NCBI GenBank assembly: GCA_964526325.1
Contig: CAZGKM010000007.1
Coordinates: 1 to 58,217 of the forward strand
Direction of reading: 5' to 3'
Length of the DNA stretch: 58,217 nt
Source of the DNA: JACPHD01 sp964526325
Lineage (GTDB): Bacteria > Patescibacteriota > Patescibacteriia > Patescibacteriales > GWC2-42-12
Both the position numbers and the translations under genes were made by a program. Below, in pieces: positions 51,313 through 58,217 of this stretch; the stretch's first letter is position 1; the number at the start of each line of letters is the position of its first letter. The notes beneath the pieces are model-generated. The model was given only the letters and a program-made list of their open reading frames with translations. It ran no database searches and was not told the DNA's origin.

Positions 51313-52669
51313 TTAAATTTTTAACCTGCTTTTTAAATAAATCCCCCCTTTCTTTATAATTTTTAAACATGCCGAAGCTGGCGCAGGCAGTTGATAATAA
51401 AACTACATCGTTCGGAGAGGAAATCTCTTTAGCAAATCCAACCGCCTTATTAATATTATTAAATAATTTTATTTTATTTTTTAAAAAGCCGACATTAATT
51501 AATTTTTGCTTGATTCGGCCCGTAGCTTGGCCGTTTAGCAAAACGACAAACTTGCATCGCTTTTTTACTTCTTTGGCCAACTCTCTAAAATCGGCCCCTT
51601 TATCGGCGCCGCCGAGTAAAATAATTACCGGCCGGCTGAATGATTTTAGCGCGGTAATAGCCGCTTCCGGAGTCGTGGCAAAACTATCGTCATAATATTT
51701 CACGCCTTGATAGGCTCGCGCTAATTCTAGCCGATGTTCCAATCCCTTAAAATTAACTATCGCTTTTTTTACATCTTTAGATTTAACGCCAATAATCTTT
51801 GCTACCTCAACCGCGGCCGCAATATTTTCTTTATTATGTTCGCCGATTAATTTTGACGGCAAATCTGACTTTTTAAAATAAATTTTTTGGCTTTTTGCTT
51901 GAAAATTAGAAATTGGAAATTGTTTAGAAATTAGAAATTGGAAATTTAAAATTATATAATCTTTCTTTTTTTGCCATCTGGCAATGTTTATCTTCGCCCG
52001 CCCATAATCATTTAAGGTTTTATGGAAATTCGGATTATTAGGATCGGCCGGCGCTAAATGCTCGGAATAAAAATTGGTAATTACGGCGATATGCGGGCTA
52101 ACCTCCATATCTTCAAGCTGGAAAGATGATAGTTCAAGCACTACCCAATCGGTTTTTTTGATTTTATCCATAAAATCAAACGGACCTACGCCGATATTGC
52201 CGCCAAGCCAAACCCTTTTACCGGCAGTTTTTAAAATTTCATAAATTAAGCTGGCCGTCGTACCTTTACCTTTAGTGCCGGTCACTCCGATAATATTTTT
52301 ACTCGGACAAAGCTTAAAAAACAATTGCATTGGGCTAAAAATTTGTACGCCTTTTTTCTTGGCTGTTTTTACTCCCGGGCAACTTAAAGACCAGCCGGGA
52401 GAACGAAACAAAATATCAAATTTATCCAAATTTTTATAATAATTTTTTCCTAACTGCCATTTTATTTTCGCCGTTCCGCTCCTCTCTCTTGTCATTCCCG
52501 CCCCGCAAGATGCGGGGAGAATCCATTTCTTTTTTACATCATTGCGCGCATCGCAAATCGTAATCTCGCATTTTACTTTATGTTTTAATAAATACTTAAC
52601 TAAAGCTAAATTCTCTAATCCTAGCCCTAAAATAGCTATTTTTTTATTGTCTAAATATTTAATAATCAT
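51308..52669 (-). CDS. murD: UDP-N-acetylmuramoylalanine-D-glutamate ligase
   Basis: 453 residues. Adds D-Glu to UDP-MurNAc-L-Ala in the cytoplasm. ATP loop G-V-T-G-T-K-G-K-G-T-T near residues 122-132, L-E-L-S-S-F-Q-L near 178, and the C-terminal ligase domain with D-D-S-F-A-T-T-P near 330. Two repeat-derived insertions: about 21 residues near 46-66 (WILPASCGAG...RERSGT) in the N-terminal Rossmann domain, and FQFLISKQFPISNFQ near 238-256 in the central domain. Without them the core would be about 415 residues. Start 12 nt downstream of the polA stop, same operon. Confidence 0.95.
   Translation of the reverse strand: MIIKYLDNKKIAILGLGLENLALVKYLLKHKVKCEITICDARNDVKKKWILPASCGAGMTRERSGTAKIKWQLGKNYYKNLDKFDILFRSPGWSLSCPGVKTAKKKGVQIFSPMQLFFKLCPSKNIIGVTGTKGKGTTASLIYEILKTAGKRVWLGGNIGVGPFDFMDKIKKTDWVVLELSSFQLEDMEVSPHIAVITNFYSEHLAPADPNNPNFHKTLNDYGRAKINIARWQKKKDYIILNFQFLISKQFPISNFQAKSQKIYFKKSDLPSKLIGEHNKENIAAAVEVAKIIGVKSKDVKKAIVNFKGLEHRLELARAYQGVKYYDDSFATTPEAAITALKSFSRPVIILLGGADKGADFRELAKEVKKRCKFVVLLNGQATGRIKQKLINVGFLKNKIKLFNNINKAVGFAKEISSPNDVVLLSTACASFGMFKNYKERGDLFKKQVKNLK
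51901..51954 (-). repeat. AT-rich tandem repeat inside murD
   Basis: gaaattagaaattggaaatt occurs nearly twice, in frame. Confidence 0.7.
52491..52528 (-). repeat. gtcattcccgc palindrome inside murD
   Basis: gtcattcccgccccgcaaga tgcggggagaatcc, with arms ccccgca/tgcgggg, in frame. The same family is intergenic at 2600, 36600 and 48000. Confidence 0.85.
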
Positions 52670-52681
52670 AATTTTTTTATT

Positions 52682-55480
52682 TTAAATTTTCTCCATCTCT
52701 CCCCAATTATCTCCGCTACTCGCGTCAACGCCTAAAGGAACTTTAAGTTTTATAACATTTTCCATAATATCTTTAATTTCAATAGCAAATTTTTTCACTA
52801 AATTCTCTTTAACTTCAAAAACCAATTCGTCATGCACCTGCAAAAGCATTTTAACTTCATTAGGTTGATAATTTTTCTTCATAAATTCCAGAATTCTAAT
52901 CATGGCCACTTTAATAATATCCGCGGCCGTACCCTGGAGCGGAGTATTAATAGCCATGCGTTCAGCCGCTTTGCGCACTTGCACGGTTGATGAATTTATT
53001 TCCGGCAAAATCCGGCGCCTGTTGAACAAAGTTTCAGTATAGCCTTTATCCCGAGCCATTTCAATGGTCTGGTCCACGAATTTTTTTACGCCTTTATATA
53101 CCGCAAAATACTTATCAATAAATTCTTTAGCTCTTGCATAAGGAATTTCCGCGCCTTGCGATAAGCCATGCGGTCCCTGGCCGTATAAAATGCCAAAATT
53201 TACCGCTTTTGCTTCCCTTCTCATTTCCGGCGTTACTTCGCTAAGCACAACTTGATTAATTTCCGCAGCCGTAGCCATATGAATATCTTTGCCTTTTAAA
53301 AAAGCTTCGACCATTTTTTTATCGCCGGACATATCCGCCGCCAGCCTTAATTCAATTTGCGAATAATCAAGACTTAATAACTTATAGGCCTTGTCGGCGA
53401 TAAAAGCCTTGCGAATTTCCCTTCCTAATTCTGTACGAATCGGTATATTTTGCATATTAGGCTCGGTTGAAGACAAACGTCCGGTGGCAGTAACAGTTTG
53501 ATTAAAACTTGTGTGTAGCCGGCCGGTTTTAGAATTTACCAATTTTGGCAAAGCTTCAATATAGGTCGTCGAAAGCTTAACTACTTCCCGGTACTCCTGA
53601 ATTAAATCAATTATCGGATGCTGGCCTTTTAATTTAGCCAATTCATCGGCGCCGGTAGATAAACCGGTCTTATTTTTTGAAATACCCATGGCCGGTATGG
53701 CTAATTTTTCAAACAAAATTTCTCTTAGCTGTTGAGTTGAATTTATATTAAACTCCTGGCCGGCCAATTCATGTATTTTTCTCGTTAAACGGCTGATTCT
53801 TTTATCTGCCTCTTTACCCATATCAGCTAAAAATTCCTTATTTATTTTTATACCGTTAATTTCCATCATCGCCAAAACCAAAACTAACGGCATTTCAATT
53901 TCGTTAAACAATTTAATTAATTTTTGCTTTTTTAACTCCGGTACTAATTTTTTAATCAAACGATTGGTAAAGTCCGCGTCTTCGCAGGAATAATTAAACA
54001 ATTTTTCGAGTGCTACCTGGCTAAAGGTTATTTTTTCCTTGCCTTTTCCCAATAAATCTTCTTTGGTTATTTTTTGATGATTTAATTCGCTAAAAGTCAC
54101 CGCGTCTAAATTGTGCTGGCGGCTGCCGGGATTTAAAAGATACGACGCAATCATAGAATCAGCGGCAGCGCCTTTAATATTTATTCCTAAGCCAGACATC
54201 ACCTCAATATCAAACTTAATATTATGGCCGTATTTTTTTATTTTCTCGTCTTCAAATATAGGCTTTAATTTAATAAGCCACAAATTATTGTCAGGCTCGT
54301 TATTTTTATAATTAAATAAATCACTTTTTGCTTTTAACTTTTTACTTTTAACTTCCAGATAATATGCTTCACCGGCCCGCCAGCTGAAACTTATCCCTAA
54401 CAACTCGGCCGTTACCGGATTAAAGTTAGCTGTTTCCGTATCAAAAGAAAATTCTTTTTGCGCTTGAAGTTTTTTAAAAAATTTTTCGAATTTTTTATCA
54501 TTATCAATTAATTCGTACTTAAACAACTCTAAATTTCTTTTAAACTTATCGATCTGCTCGTAATCATGGCTTTTTATTAATCGCTTTTCTGTGTCTTGAG
54601 CTAAACCATGAAGCCTTGGCAGAAGCGAACGAAACTCCAACTCATTAAACAGTTTTGCCAATTTTTCCCGATTAAAAGCGCCAAAACGCGCCTGATCTAA
54701 ATCAAATTCAATTTTAACATCGCATTTTATGGCAGCCAGCTCCTTGCTCATAAAAGCATTATCTTTATATTGGATAAGAAGTTCGCGAACTCGGTCTTTT
54801 ATTTTTTCTGAATTTACATTTTTATAAACTCCGTCTAGAGTTTTAAATCTTTGCAAAAGTTCAGTGGCGGTTTTCTCGCCAATTCCTTTTACTCCAGGAA
54901 TATTATCCGAAGGATCGCCGCGCAAAGCCTTAAAATCAATCATCTGTCCAGGCTCTAAGCCGTATCTTTCTTTAACCGCTTTAATGTCATAAATCATTGA
55001 GTCGGTTAAACCGCGCTTCATGGTATAAACCTTAGTATGATTATTAATTAATTGCATAGTATCCATATCTCCGGTAACGATTATTTTTTCAACCAAGCCG
55101 TCAACCTTATTGGCCAAAGTACCGATTAAATCATCGGCTTCAAAACCGGCTAATTCATAAATCGGTATATTAAAACTTTCGGCTATCTCCTTAACTCGGG
55201 GGATTTGCGCGTATAGCTCATCCGGCGCTTTTACACGCGTGGCTTTATAGTCTTTAAATTGCTCATGGCGGAAAGTTTTTTCTTTCCTGTCTAAAGTCAA
55301 GGTCACGTATTCAGGCCTAAATTCCTTCAACGCTTTAATTAAAACGGCCGTAAAGCCGTAAACCGCGTTGACGATTTCCCCGGTTTTTGTAGTTAACGGC
55401 GGCATAGCGTGAAAACTCCTGTGAATCAGCGCATTGCCGTCAATAATCATAAATTTTTCTTTTTTAACTAGTTTTTCCAT
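52682..55480 (-). CDS. polA: DNA polymerase I
   Basis: 932 residues, full three-domain enzyme. 5'-3' flap nuclease (about 1-300: D-G-N-A-L-I-H-R-S-F, F-E-A-D-D-L-I, D-M-D-T-M-Q, K-A-L-R-G-D-P-S-D-N-I-P-G). 3'-5' exonuclease near 335-510 with D-T-E-T, N-I-K-F-D and Y-S-C-E-D, so proofreading looks intact. Polymerase A near 550-930 (D-Y-S-Q-I-E-L-R, R-R-E-A-K-A-V-N-F-G-I-L-Y-G, Q-V-H-D-E-L-V-F-E-V). Residues about 374-387 (VKSKKLKAKS) come from an AT-rich repeat in an exonuclease-domain loop. Upstream of murD in one operon. Confidence 0.98.
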   Translation of the reverse strand: MEKLVKKEKFMIIDGNALIHRSFHAMPPLTTKTGEIVNAVYGFTAVLIKALKEFRPEYVTLTLDRKEKTFRHEQFKDYKATRVKAPDELYAQIPRVKEIAESFNIPIYELAGFEADDLIGTLANKVDGLVEKIIVTGDMDTMQLINNHTKVYTMKRGLTDSMIYDIKAVKERYGLEPGQMIDFKALRGDPSDNIPGVKGIGEKTATELLQRFKTLDGVYKNVNSEKIKDRVRELLIQYKDNAFMSKELAAIKCDVKIEFDLDQARFGAFNREKLAKLFNELEFRSLLPRLHGLAQDTEKRLIKSHDYEQIDKFKRNLELFKYELIDNDKKFEKFFKKLQAQKEFSFDTETANFNPVTAELLGISFSWRAGEAYYLEVKSKKLKAKSDLFNYKNNEPDNNLWLIKLKPIFEDEKIKKYGHNIKFDIEVMSGLGINIKGAAADSMIASYLLNPGSRQHNLDAVTFSELNHQKITKEDLLGKGKEKITFSQVALEKLFNYSCEDADFTNRLIKKLVPELKKQKLIKLFNEIEMPLVLVLAMMEINGIKINKEFLADMGKEADKRISRLTRKIHELAGQEFNINSTQQLREILFEKLAIPAMGISKNKTGLSTGADELAKLKGQHPIIDLIQEYREVVKLSTTYIEALPKLVNSKTGRLHTSFNQTVTATGRLSSTEPNMQNIPIRTELGREIRKAFIADKAYKLLSLDYSQIELRLAADMSGDKKMVEAFLKGKDIHMATAAEINQVVLSEVTPEMRREAKAVNFGILYGQGPHGLSQGAEIPYARAKEFIDKYFAVYKGVKKFVDQTIEMARDKGYTETLFNRRRILPEINSSTVQVRKAAERMAINTPLQGTAADIIKVAMIRILEFMKKNYQPNEVKMLLQVHDELVFEVKENLVKKFAIEIKDIMENVIKLKVPLGVDASSGDNWGEMEKI
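54320..54357 (-). repeat. AT-rich repeat inside polA
   Basis: cactttttgcttttaacttt ttacttttaac, three imperfect copies of cttttaactttt-like word, in frame. Confidence 0.6.
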
Positions 55481-55532
55481 ACTAATATTACATCACAAGA
55501 AAATAGATAAAGCAAATATAAAAATTGCAAAA

Positions 55533-55576
55533 AAAACACTAAATTTCCAATTTAACTTTATTGAAAATTTAGTGTT
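55533..55576 (-). terminator. Terminator of the 88-residue orphan gene
   Basis: Minus strand: aacactaaattt, loop of about 18 nt, aaatttagtgtt, then tttttt. Confidence 0.8.
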
Positions 55577-55583
55577 TGCAAAG

Positions 55584-55850
55584 TCAGCAAGCAGTAACTT
55601 CTCTTAATATTATCGTAAGTCCCAGCTCTGCTACAAAATTAAATTCTAAAGAAGGAAATTTTTCTTTAGTTTTTATAACAAAGTTACTGCTTGCATCAAC
55701 CCTGTTCCTTTCGGCAATTAATGCCACGCCATCTCTGACAATTTCTCTATTATTTTCATCAATTAACGCTTCTCCCGTCCAGACCATTTTGTTGAAATTG
55801 TTATCTTCTCCCTTCGCTAAAATTACCGTATGCACTTCGTAATTCGGCAT
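55584..55850 (-). CDS. Orphan 88-residue protein
   Basis: No recognised family. Soluble and probably beta-rich: Y-E-V-H-T-V-I-L-A-K at the start, a W-T-G-E-A-L-I motif near residue 24, and strands to the C-terminal R-E-V-T-A-C. A strong aaaggagggg lies 3-5 nt before the ATG and a terminator follows. It sits about 60 bp downstream of tRNA-Ala on the same strand, so it could share that transcript. Confidence 0.65.
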   Translation of the reverse strand: MPNYEVHTVILAKGEDNNFNKMVWTGEALIDENNREIVRDGVALIAERNRVDASSNFVIKTKEKFPSLEFNFVAELGLTIILREVTAC

Positions 55851-55908
55851 TTTCCCCTCCTTTTTTTGATTGTTGTAATAGAAATAACCTCTTTTTTATT
55901 TATTGCGG

Positions 55909-55981
55909 TGGACTGTAAGGGACTCGGACCCTTGACCCCCGCGTTGCAAACGCGGTGCTCTACCAACTGAGCTAACAGCCC
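55909..55981 (-). tRNA. tRNA-Ala(UGC)
   Basis: Minus strand. Acceptor gggctgt/acagtcc with the G3-U70 pair that marks tRNA-Ala, anticodon stem ccgcg/cgcgg with loop tttgcaa (anticodon UGC), T-stem aaggg/ccctt with loop tccgagt, where C replaces the usual U55. Discriminator A; CCA not encoded. Only 4 nt after the stop of the preceding gene, so likely processed from an mRNA. Confidence 0.93.
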
Positions 55982-55985
55982 CTGA

Positions 55986-56240
55986 TTACTGCGGTTTATT
56001 ATAGCGCAAAATCGGGGATAATACCCATTCTAAAAATCCACCAATCATATTGGTCATAATCAGCATGCCTATAAAAATAGCTATTATACCTATTAATTTA
56101 TAACCCAGTCTTGAACCGCCGTCGCTGCCAAGCTTGCGCTCAAAAAATTCTATTCTGCCGAAAGCGTTTAACATGGCTTCCGATTTAATTACTATTAAAG
56201 CGCCGACGACTATAATAATTAAACCGATTAAAAAATTCAT
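55986..56240 (-). CDS. Small two-segment membrane protein
   Basis: 84 residues. Hydrophobic segments at about 3-20 and 47-70 with a short polar loop containing F-E-R-K-L-G-S-D-G-G. No family recognised. 7 nt downstream of the M23 peptidase gene and 4 nt upstream of tRNA-Ala, all one strand, so probably co-transcribed with both. Confidence 0.7.
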   Translation of the reverse strand: MNFLIGLIIIVVGALIVIKSEAMLNAFGRIEFFERKLGSDGGSRLGYKLIGIIAIFIGMLIMTNMIGGFLEWVLSPILRYNKPQ

Positions 56241-56247
56241 AAATTAT

Positions 56248-57576
56248 TTATTTTAAATAATTAAGAGGATTATACTTAATGCCATTGATAATATACTCAA
56301 AATGCAAATGCGGTCCGGTTGAACGACCGGTTGAACCCATAGCCGCTATAGCCTCGCCCTTTTTGACCGTTTCGCCTTTCTTAACATAGAATTTAGACAA
56401 ATGAGCATAACGTGATTTTCTGCCGCCGCCATGATCAATAACAATCTGGTTGCCATAACCCGTACCCCAACCGGCCACTTCAACTACGCCGGTATCGCAA
56501 GCATAAATCGGCGTGCCGATTTTATTGGCTATATCTATGGCATAATGTCTCCAGGAAGAATATTGCGTAATTCTCGCACCAATCGTAGGCCAAGCCAGCT
56601 TATTGCTGGCAGTTGACCTAAGATCCTGCGGCTTTAATAAATCTTTAATAATTGAAACAGCGGAAATATTTGACGATGGGCTGGCGGCATAATAAGTCTT
56701 TTTGCCGCCGGGAATAATTAATTTTTGACCGACAGATAGCATCTCCGCACTTGCTAGTTTATTAGTTTCTAAAATCGTATTGGAATCTACACCGTATTTA
56801 GTAGCAATTGTGCCTAAAGTATCGCCGCGAACGACTTTATGCGCTATTCCGCTCGCGGGTAAAATTGCTAATTTATCTCTTGGTCTGATTAAACTATAGG
56901 CATTTAGATTATTCTCCCATAAAATGGTATTGACGCTTATCCCAAAATTAGCGGCTATAGTGCTAACCGAATCACCGGCCTGTACTACATATTCAACAAT
57001 ACCTTCTCTTGGGCGTACTGTCTTACTGGTAGCGGCTAAATCAGGCTTTCTGATAGCATCGCCGTTCTGCGTTAAATCTTCCGTATCTAAAACACTATCC
57101 TCCGGCGCCGTCATCTCGGCCATAGGTTGAGGCTTAAAAGCGGTTAAATTATCTAAATAAGTCTGCTGCACCGGCGTGATGGCCACCTGCTCGTCAAAAT
57201 ATTCCTCAATTAGCTCGTCGTTTTCACCGAATTCGGTTGATATTATTTCCGATAAAAAAGTATTACCGGCAATTTCATCAGGCGTAACCGCTTGGGTTTT
57301 TTGAGTTAAATTAAAAACAACAAAAAATATTGTTAAAGTACTGACGACAATATGAATTAATTTTTGATTAACAAAAAAAGCGGATGATTTATTTTTAATT
57401 TTGTCGACCAGGCCAAGTCGTTTTACGGTTGAAAAATAAAACAAATACAGCCTGACCAATATTTTATAAAATATAAATCTTAATATTGCCAAAACCGGCT
57501 TAAAAGCCAGATTAACAAAAAAAGCGGTTAATAACCTCTTTGAAAATATCAATAAATTTATTAAAAATATCAGCAA
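56248..57576 (-). CDS. M23 peptidase with LysM domains
   Basis: 442 residues. Two hydrophobic N-terminal stretches (about 1-48 and 70-95) then T-Q-A-V-T-P, so probably membrane-anchored outside. Two LysM domains (about 199-242 and 246-290). M23 domain about 325-440: H-Y-A-I-D-I near 345, D-H-G-G-G near 377 and H-L-H-F-E-Y at 422-427, the zinc ligands of lysostaphin-type endopeptidases; the usual H-x-G-x-D first motif reads W-R-H-Y-A-I-D. It cuts or remodels peptidoglycan crosslinks. No ATG precedes the domain, so a TTG (57576) or another non-ATG start is used. Confidence 0.92.
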   Translation of the reverse strand: MLIFLINLLIFSKRLLTAFFVNLAFKPVLAILRFIFYKILVRLYLFYFSTVKRLGLVDKIKNKSSAFFVNQKLIHIVVSTLTIFFVVFNLTQKTQAVTPDEIAGNTFLSEIISTEFGENDELIEEYFDEQVAITPVQQTYLDNLTAFKPQPMAEMTAPEDSVLDTEDLTQNGDAIRKPDLAATSKTVRPREGIVEYVVQAGDSVSTIAANFGISVNTILWENNLNAYSLIRPRDKLAILPASGIAHKVVRGDTLGTIATKYGVDSNTILETNKLASAEMLSVGQKLIIPGGKKTYYAASPSSNISAVSIIKDLLKPQDLRSTASNKLAWPTIGARITQYSSWRHYAIDIANKIGTPIYACDTGVVEVAGWGTGYGNQIVIDHGGGRKSRYAHLSKFYVKKGETVKKGEAIAAMGSTGRSTGPHLHFEYIINGIKYNPLNYLK

Positions 57577-57684
57577 ATTTACTGATATTTTCTTGAAATT
57601 TCTAGTAATATGATTGTTAATTAAAATTAATTAAATAACAACATTATACTAACATTTAATCAGCTTATAGTCAATTATTGAACG

Positions 57685-57722
57685 CAAAAAAAGAAGGCTT
57701 TTTTATTCACCCTCTTTTTATA
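57685..57722 (-). terminator. Terminator of the RNase J gene
   Basis: Minus strand: aaagaggg, loop tgaataaaaaag, ccttctttttttg. Confidence 0.65.
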
Positions 57723-57738
57723 AATATTAATCGTTATT

Positions 57739-58217
57739 TTATACTTTTATTACAACAGGCAAAACCATGGGGCGACGCTTAGTCTGTGAAAATAAAAATT
57801 GGCCGACGTCATTTCTAATTTTATTTTTAACATAATCATCATCGGCCGGCGTGCGCGGATTATGATCTTTAACGATTTTTTTGACTTTCATTCTGGTTTT
57901 TTGAATTAACTCTTTGTTTTCTTTCATATAAACAAACCCGCGCGAAATTATATCCGGATTACCGATAGTGTCGCCTGTTTTAGCATCAATTGTGGCGATA
58001 ATTACGATCATGCCGTCTTCGGCCATAACTCGGCGATCGCGCAAGACAATATTGGAAACATCGCCCACGCCCAAACCGTCAACCATGACATAATCGGTTA
58101 TAACTTTGTCTTTAGTAAGTTTACCGGAAATTTCACCGTTAGCCGCTTTGCCAAATTCAACGATTTGGCCATTATCCGCTACGAATATTTTATTTTTTTG
58201 AATACCGACTTGCTCTG
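57739..58217 (-). CDS. rnj: Ribonuclease J, C-terminal part (cut by window edge)
   Basis: The reading frame is open to the window end, beyond the ATG at 58086, so at least 158 residues of a longer gene. V-D-G-L-G-V-G-D-V-S-N-I-V-L-R-D-R and the A-E-D-G-M-I-V-I-I segment, then S-R-G-F-V-Y and the R-P-M-V-L-P-V end match the C-terminal domain of RNase J metallo-beta-lactamase/beta-CASP nucleases that process and degrade RNA. Start and catalytic metal site are outside the window. Confidence 0.9.
   Translation of the reverse strand, partial: EQVGIQKNKIFVADNGQIVEFGKAANGEISGKLTKDKVITDYVMVDGLGVGDVSNIVLRDRRVMAEDGMIVIIATIDAKTGDTIGNPDIISRGFVYMKENKELIQKTRMKVKKIVKDHNPRTPADDDYVKNKIRNDVGQFLFSQTKRRPMVLPVVIKV

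Noticed and set aside
1..58217. CRISPR array, prophage, IS element or transposase
   Set aside because: No regularly spaced repeats, no phage structural or integrase genes and no transposase ORF; the repeats seen are short non-coding palindromes.

Overview
The window looks like a chromosomal segment of a Candidate Phyla Radiation (Patescibacteria) bacterium, most like the Parcubacteria-type lineages. This is an inference from AT-rich DNA, short intergenic spaces, housekeeping genes in short mixed-strand runs, many starts without a Shine-Dalgarno site, VanW, LTD and DHH proteins typical of these genomes, and many short interspersed repeats. TGA is used as a normal stop, so the recoded Gracilibacteria/SR1 lineages are unlikely. 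A run of 100 Ns at 25850-25949 joins two contigs whose ends share the same 55 bases, so the gap is probably a scaffolding artefact.

Layout. 1-13.8 kb: a nucleotidyltransferase, RmuC, UvrA, a small-RNA gene on the minus strand, an AAA/DUF4143 ATPase, DedA, a NUDIX hydrolase, ArgS, TyrS, a Tat-type lytic transglycosylase and NagB. 13.8-24 kb: a carbohydrate block with a PIG-L/LmbE deacetylase divergent from nagB, a GT4 glycosyltransferase, and a minus-strand operon reading valS, two GH130 phosphorylase-like genes, a GT4 fused to an alpha/alpha-barrel domain, and an alpha/alpha-barrel glucosidase-like gene. 24-29 kb: a DHH-like protein, tRNA-Ile(UAU), the gap, tRNA-Val(GAC), a broken tRNA-like relic, Hsp20, a DUF3006-like protein and VanW. 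29-37 kb: a second minus-strand small RNA, UvrB, UvrC, ferredoxin, a double-receiver regulator and GyrA. 37-45 kb: a metallo-beta-lactamase-fold hydrolase, FtsK, a large LTD/PKD surface protein, small orphan genes and tRNA-Leu(UAG). 45-58 kb: PEP synthase, Lgt, ribosomal protein S20, HolA, a LysW-like zinc ribbon, MurD, PolA, tRNA-Ala(UGC), an M23/LysM peptidase and the 3' part of RNase J.

How it fits together. Excision repair (UvrA, UvrB, UvrC, PolA) is nearly complete here, but UvrB lacks its C-terminal UVR segment and UvrC lacks its helix-hairpin-helix tail. Envelope functions are MurD, Lgt, VanW, SLT/LysM and M23/LysM. The GH130/GT block points to making or breaking down a surface or storage glycan.

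Most unusual is the load of short repeat families. They lie between genes and also, in frame, inside uvrA, uvrB, uvrC, gyrA, murD, polA, tyrS, argS, nagB, lgt and others, adding roughly 7-20 residues each. One family of about 100 bp even supplies the start codon and first residues of two unrelated genes. This resembles Rickettsia palindromic elements but involves several families at once. Two strong-promoter minus-strand small RNAs of unassigned class, and a set of single-gene cassettes with strong Shine-Dalgarno sites and their own terminators, are the other notable signals. Coordinates read by eye may be off by one or two bases in homopolymer runs.
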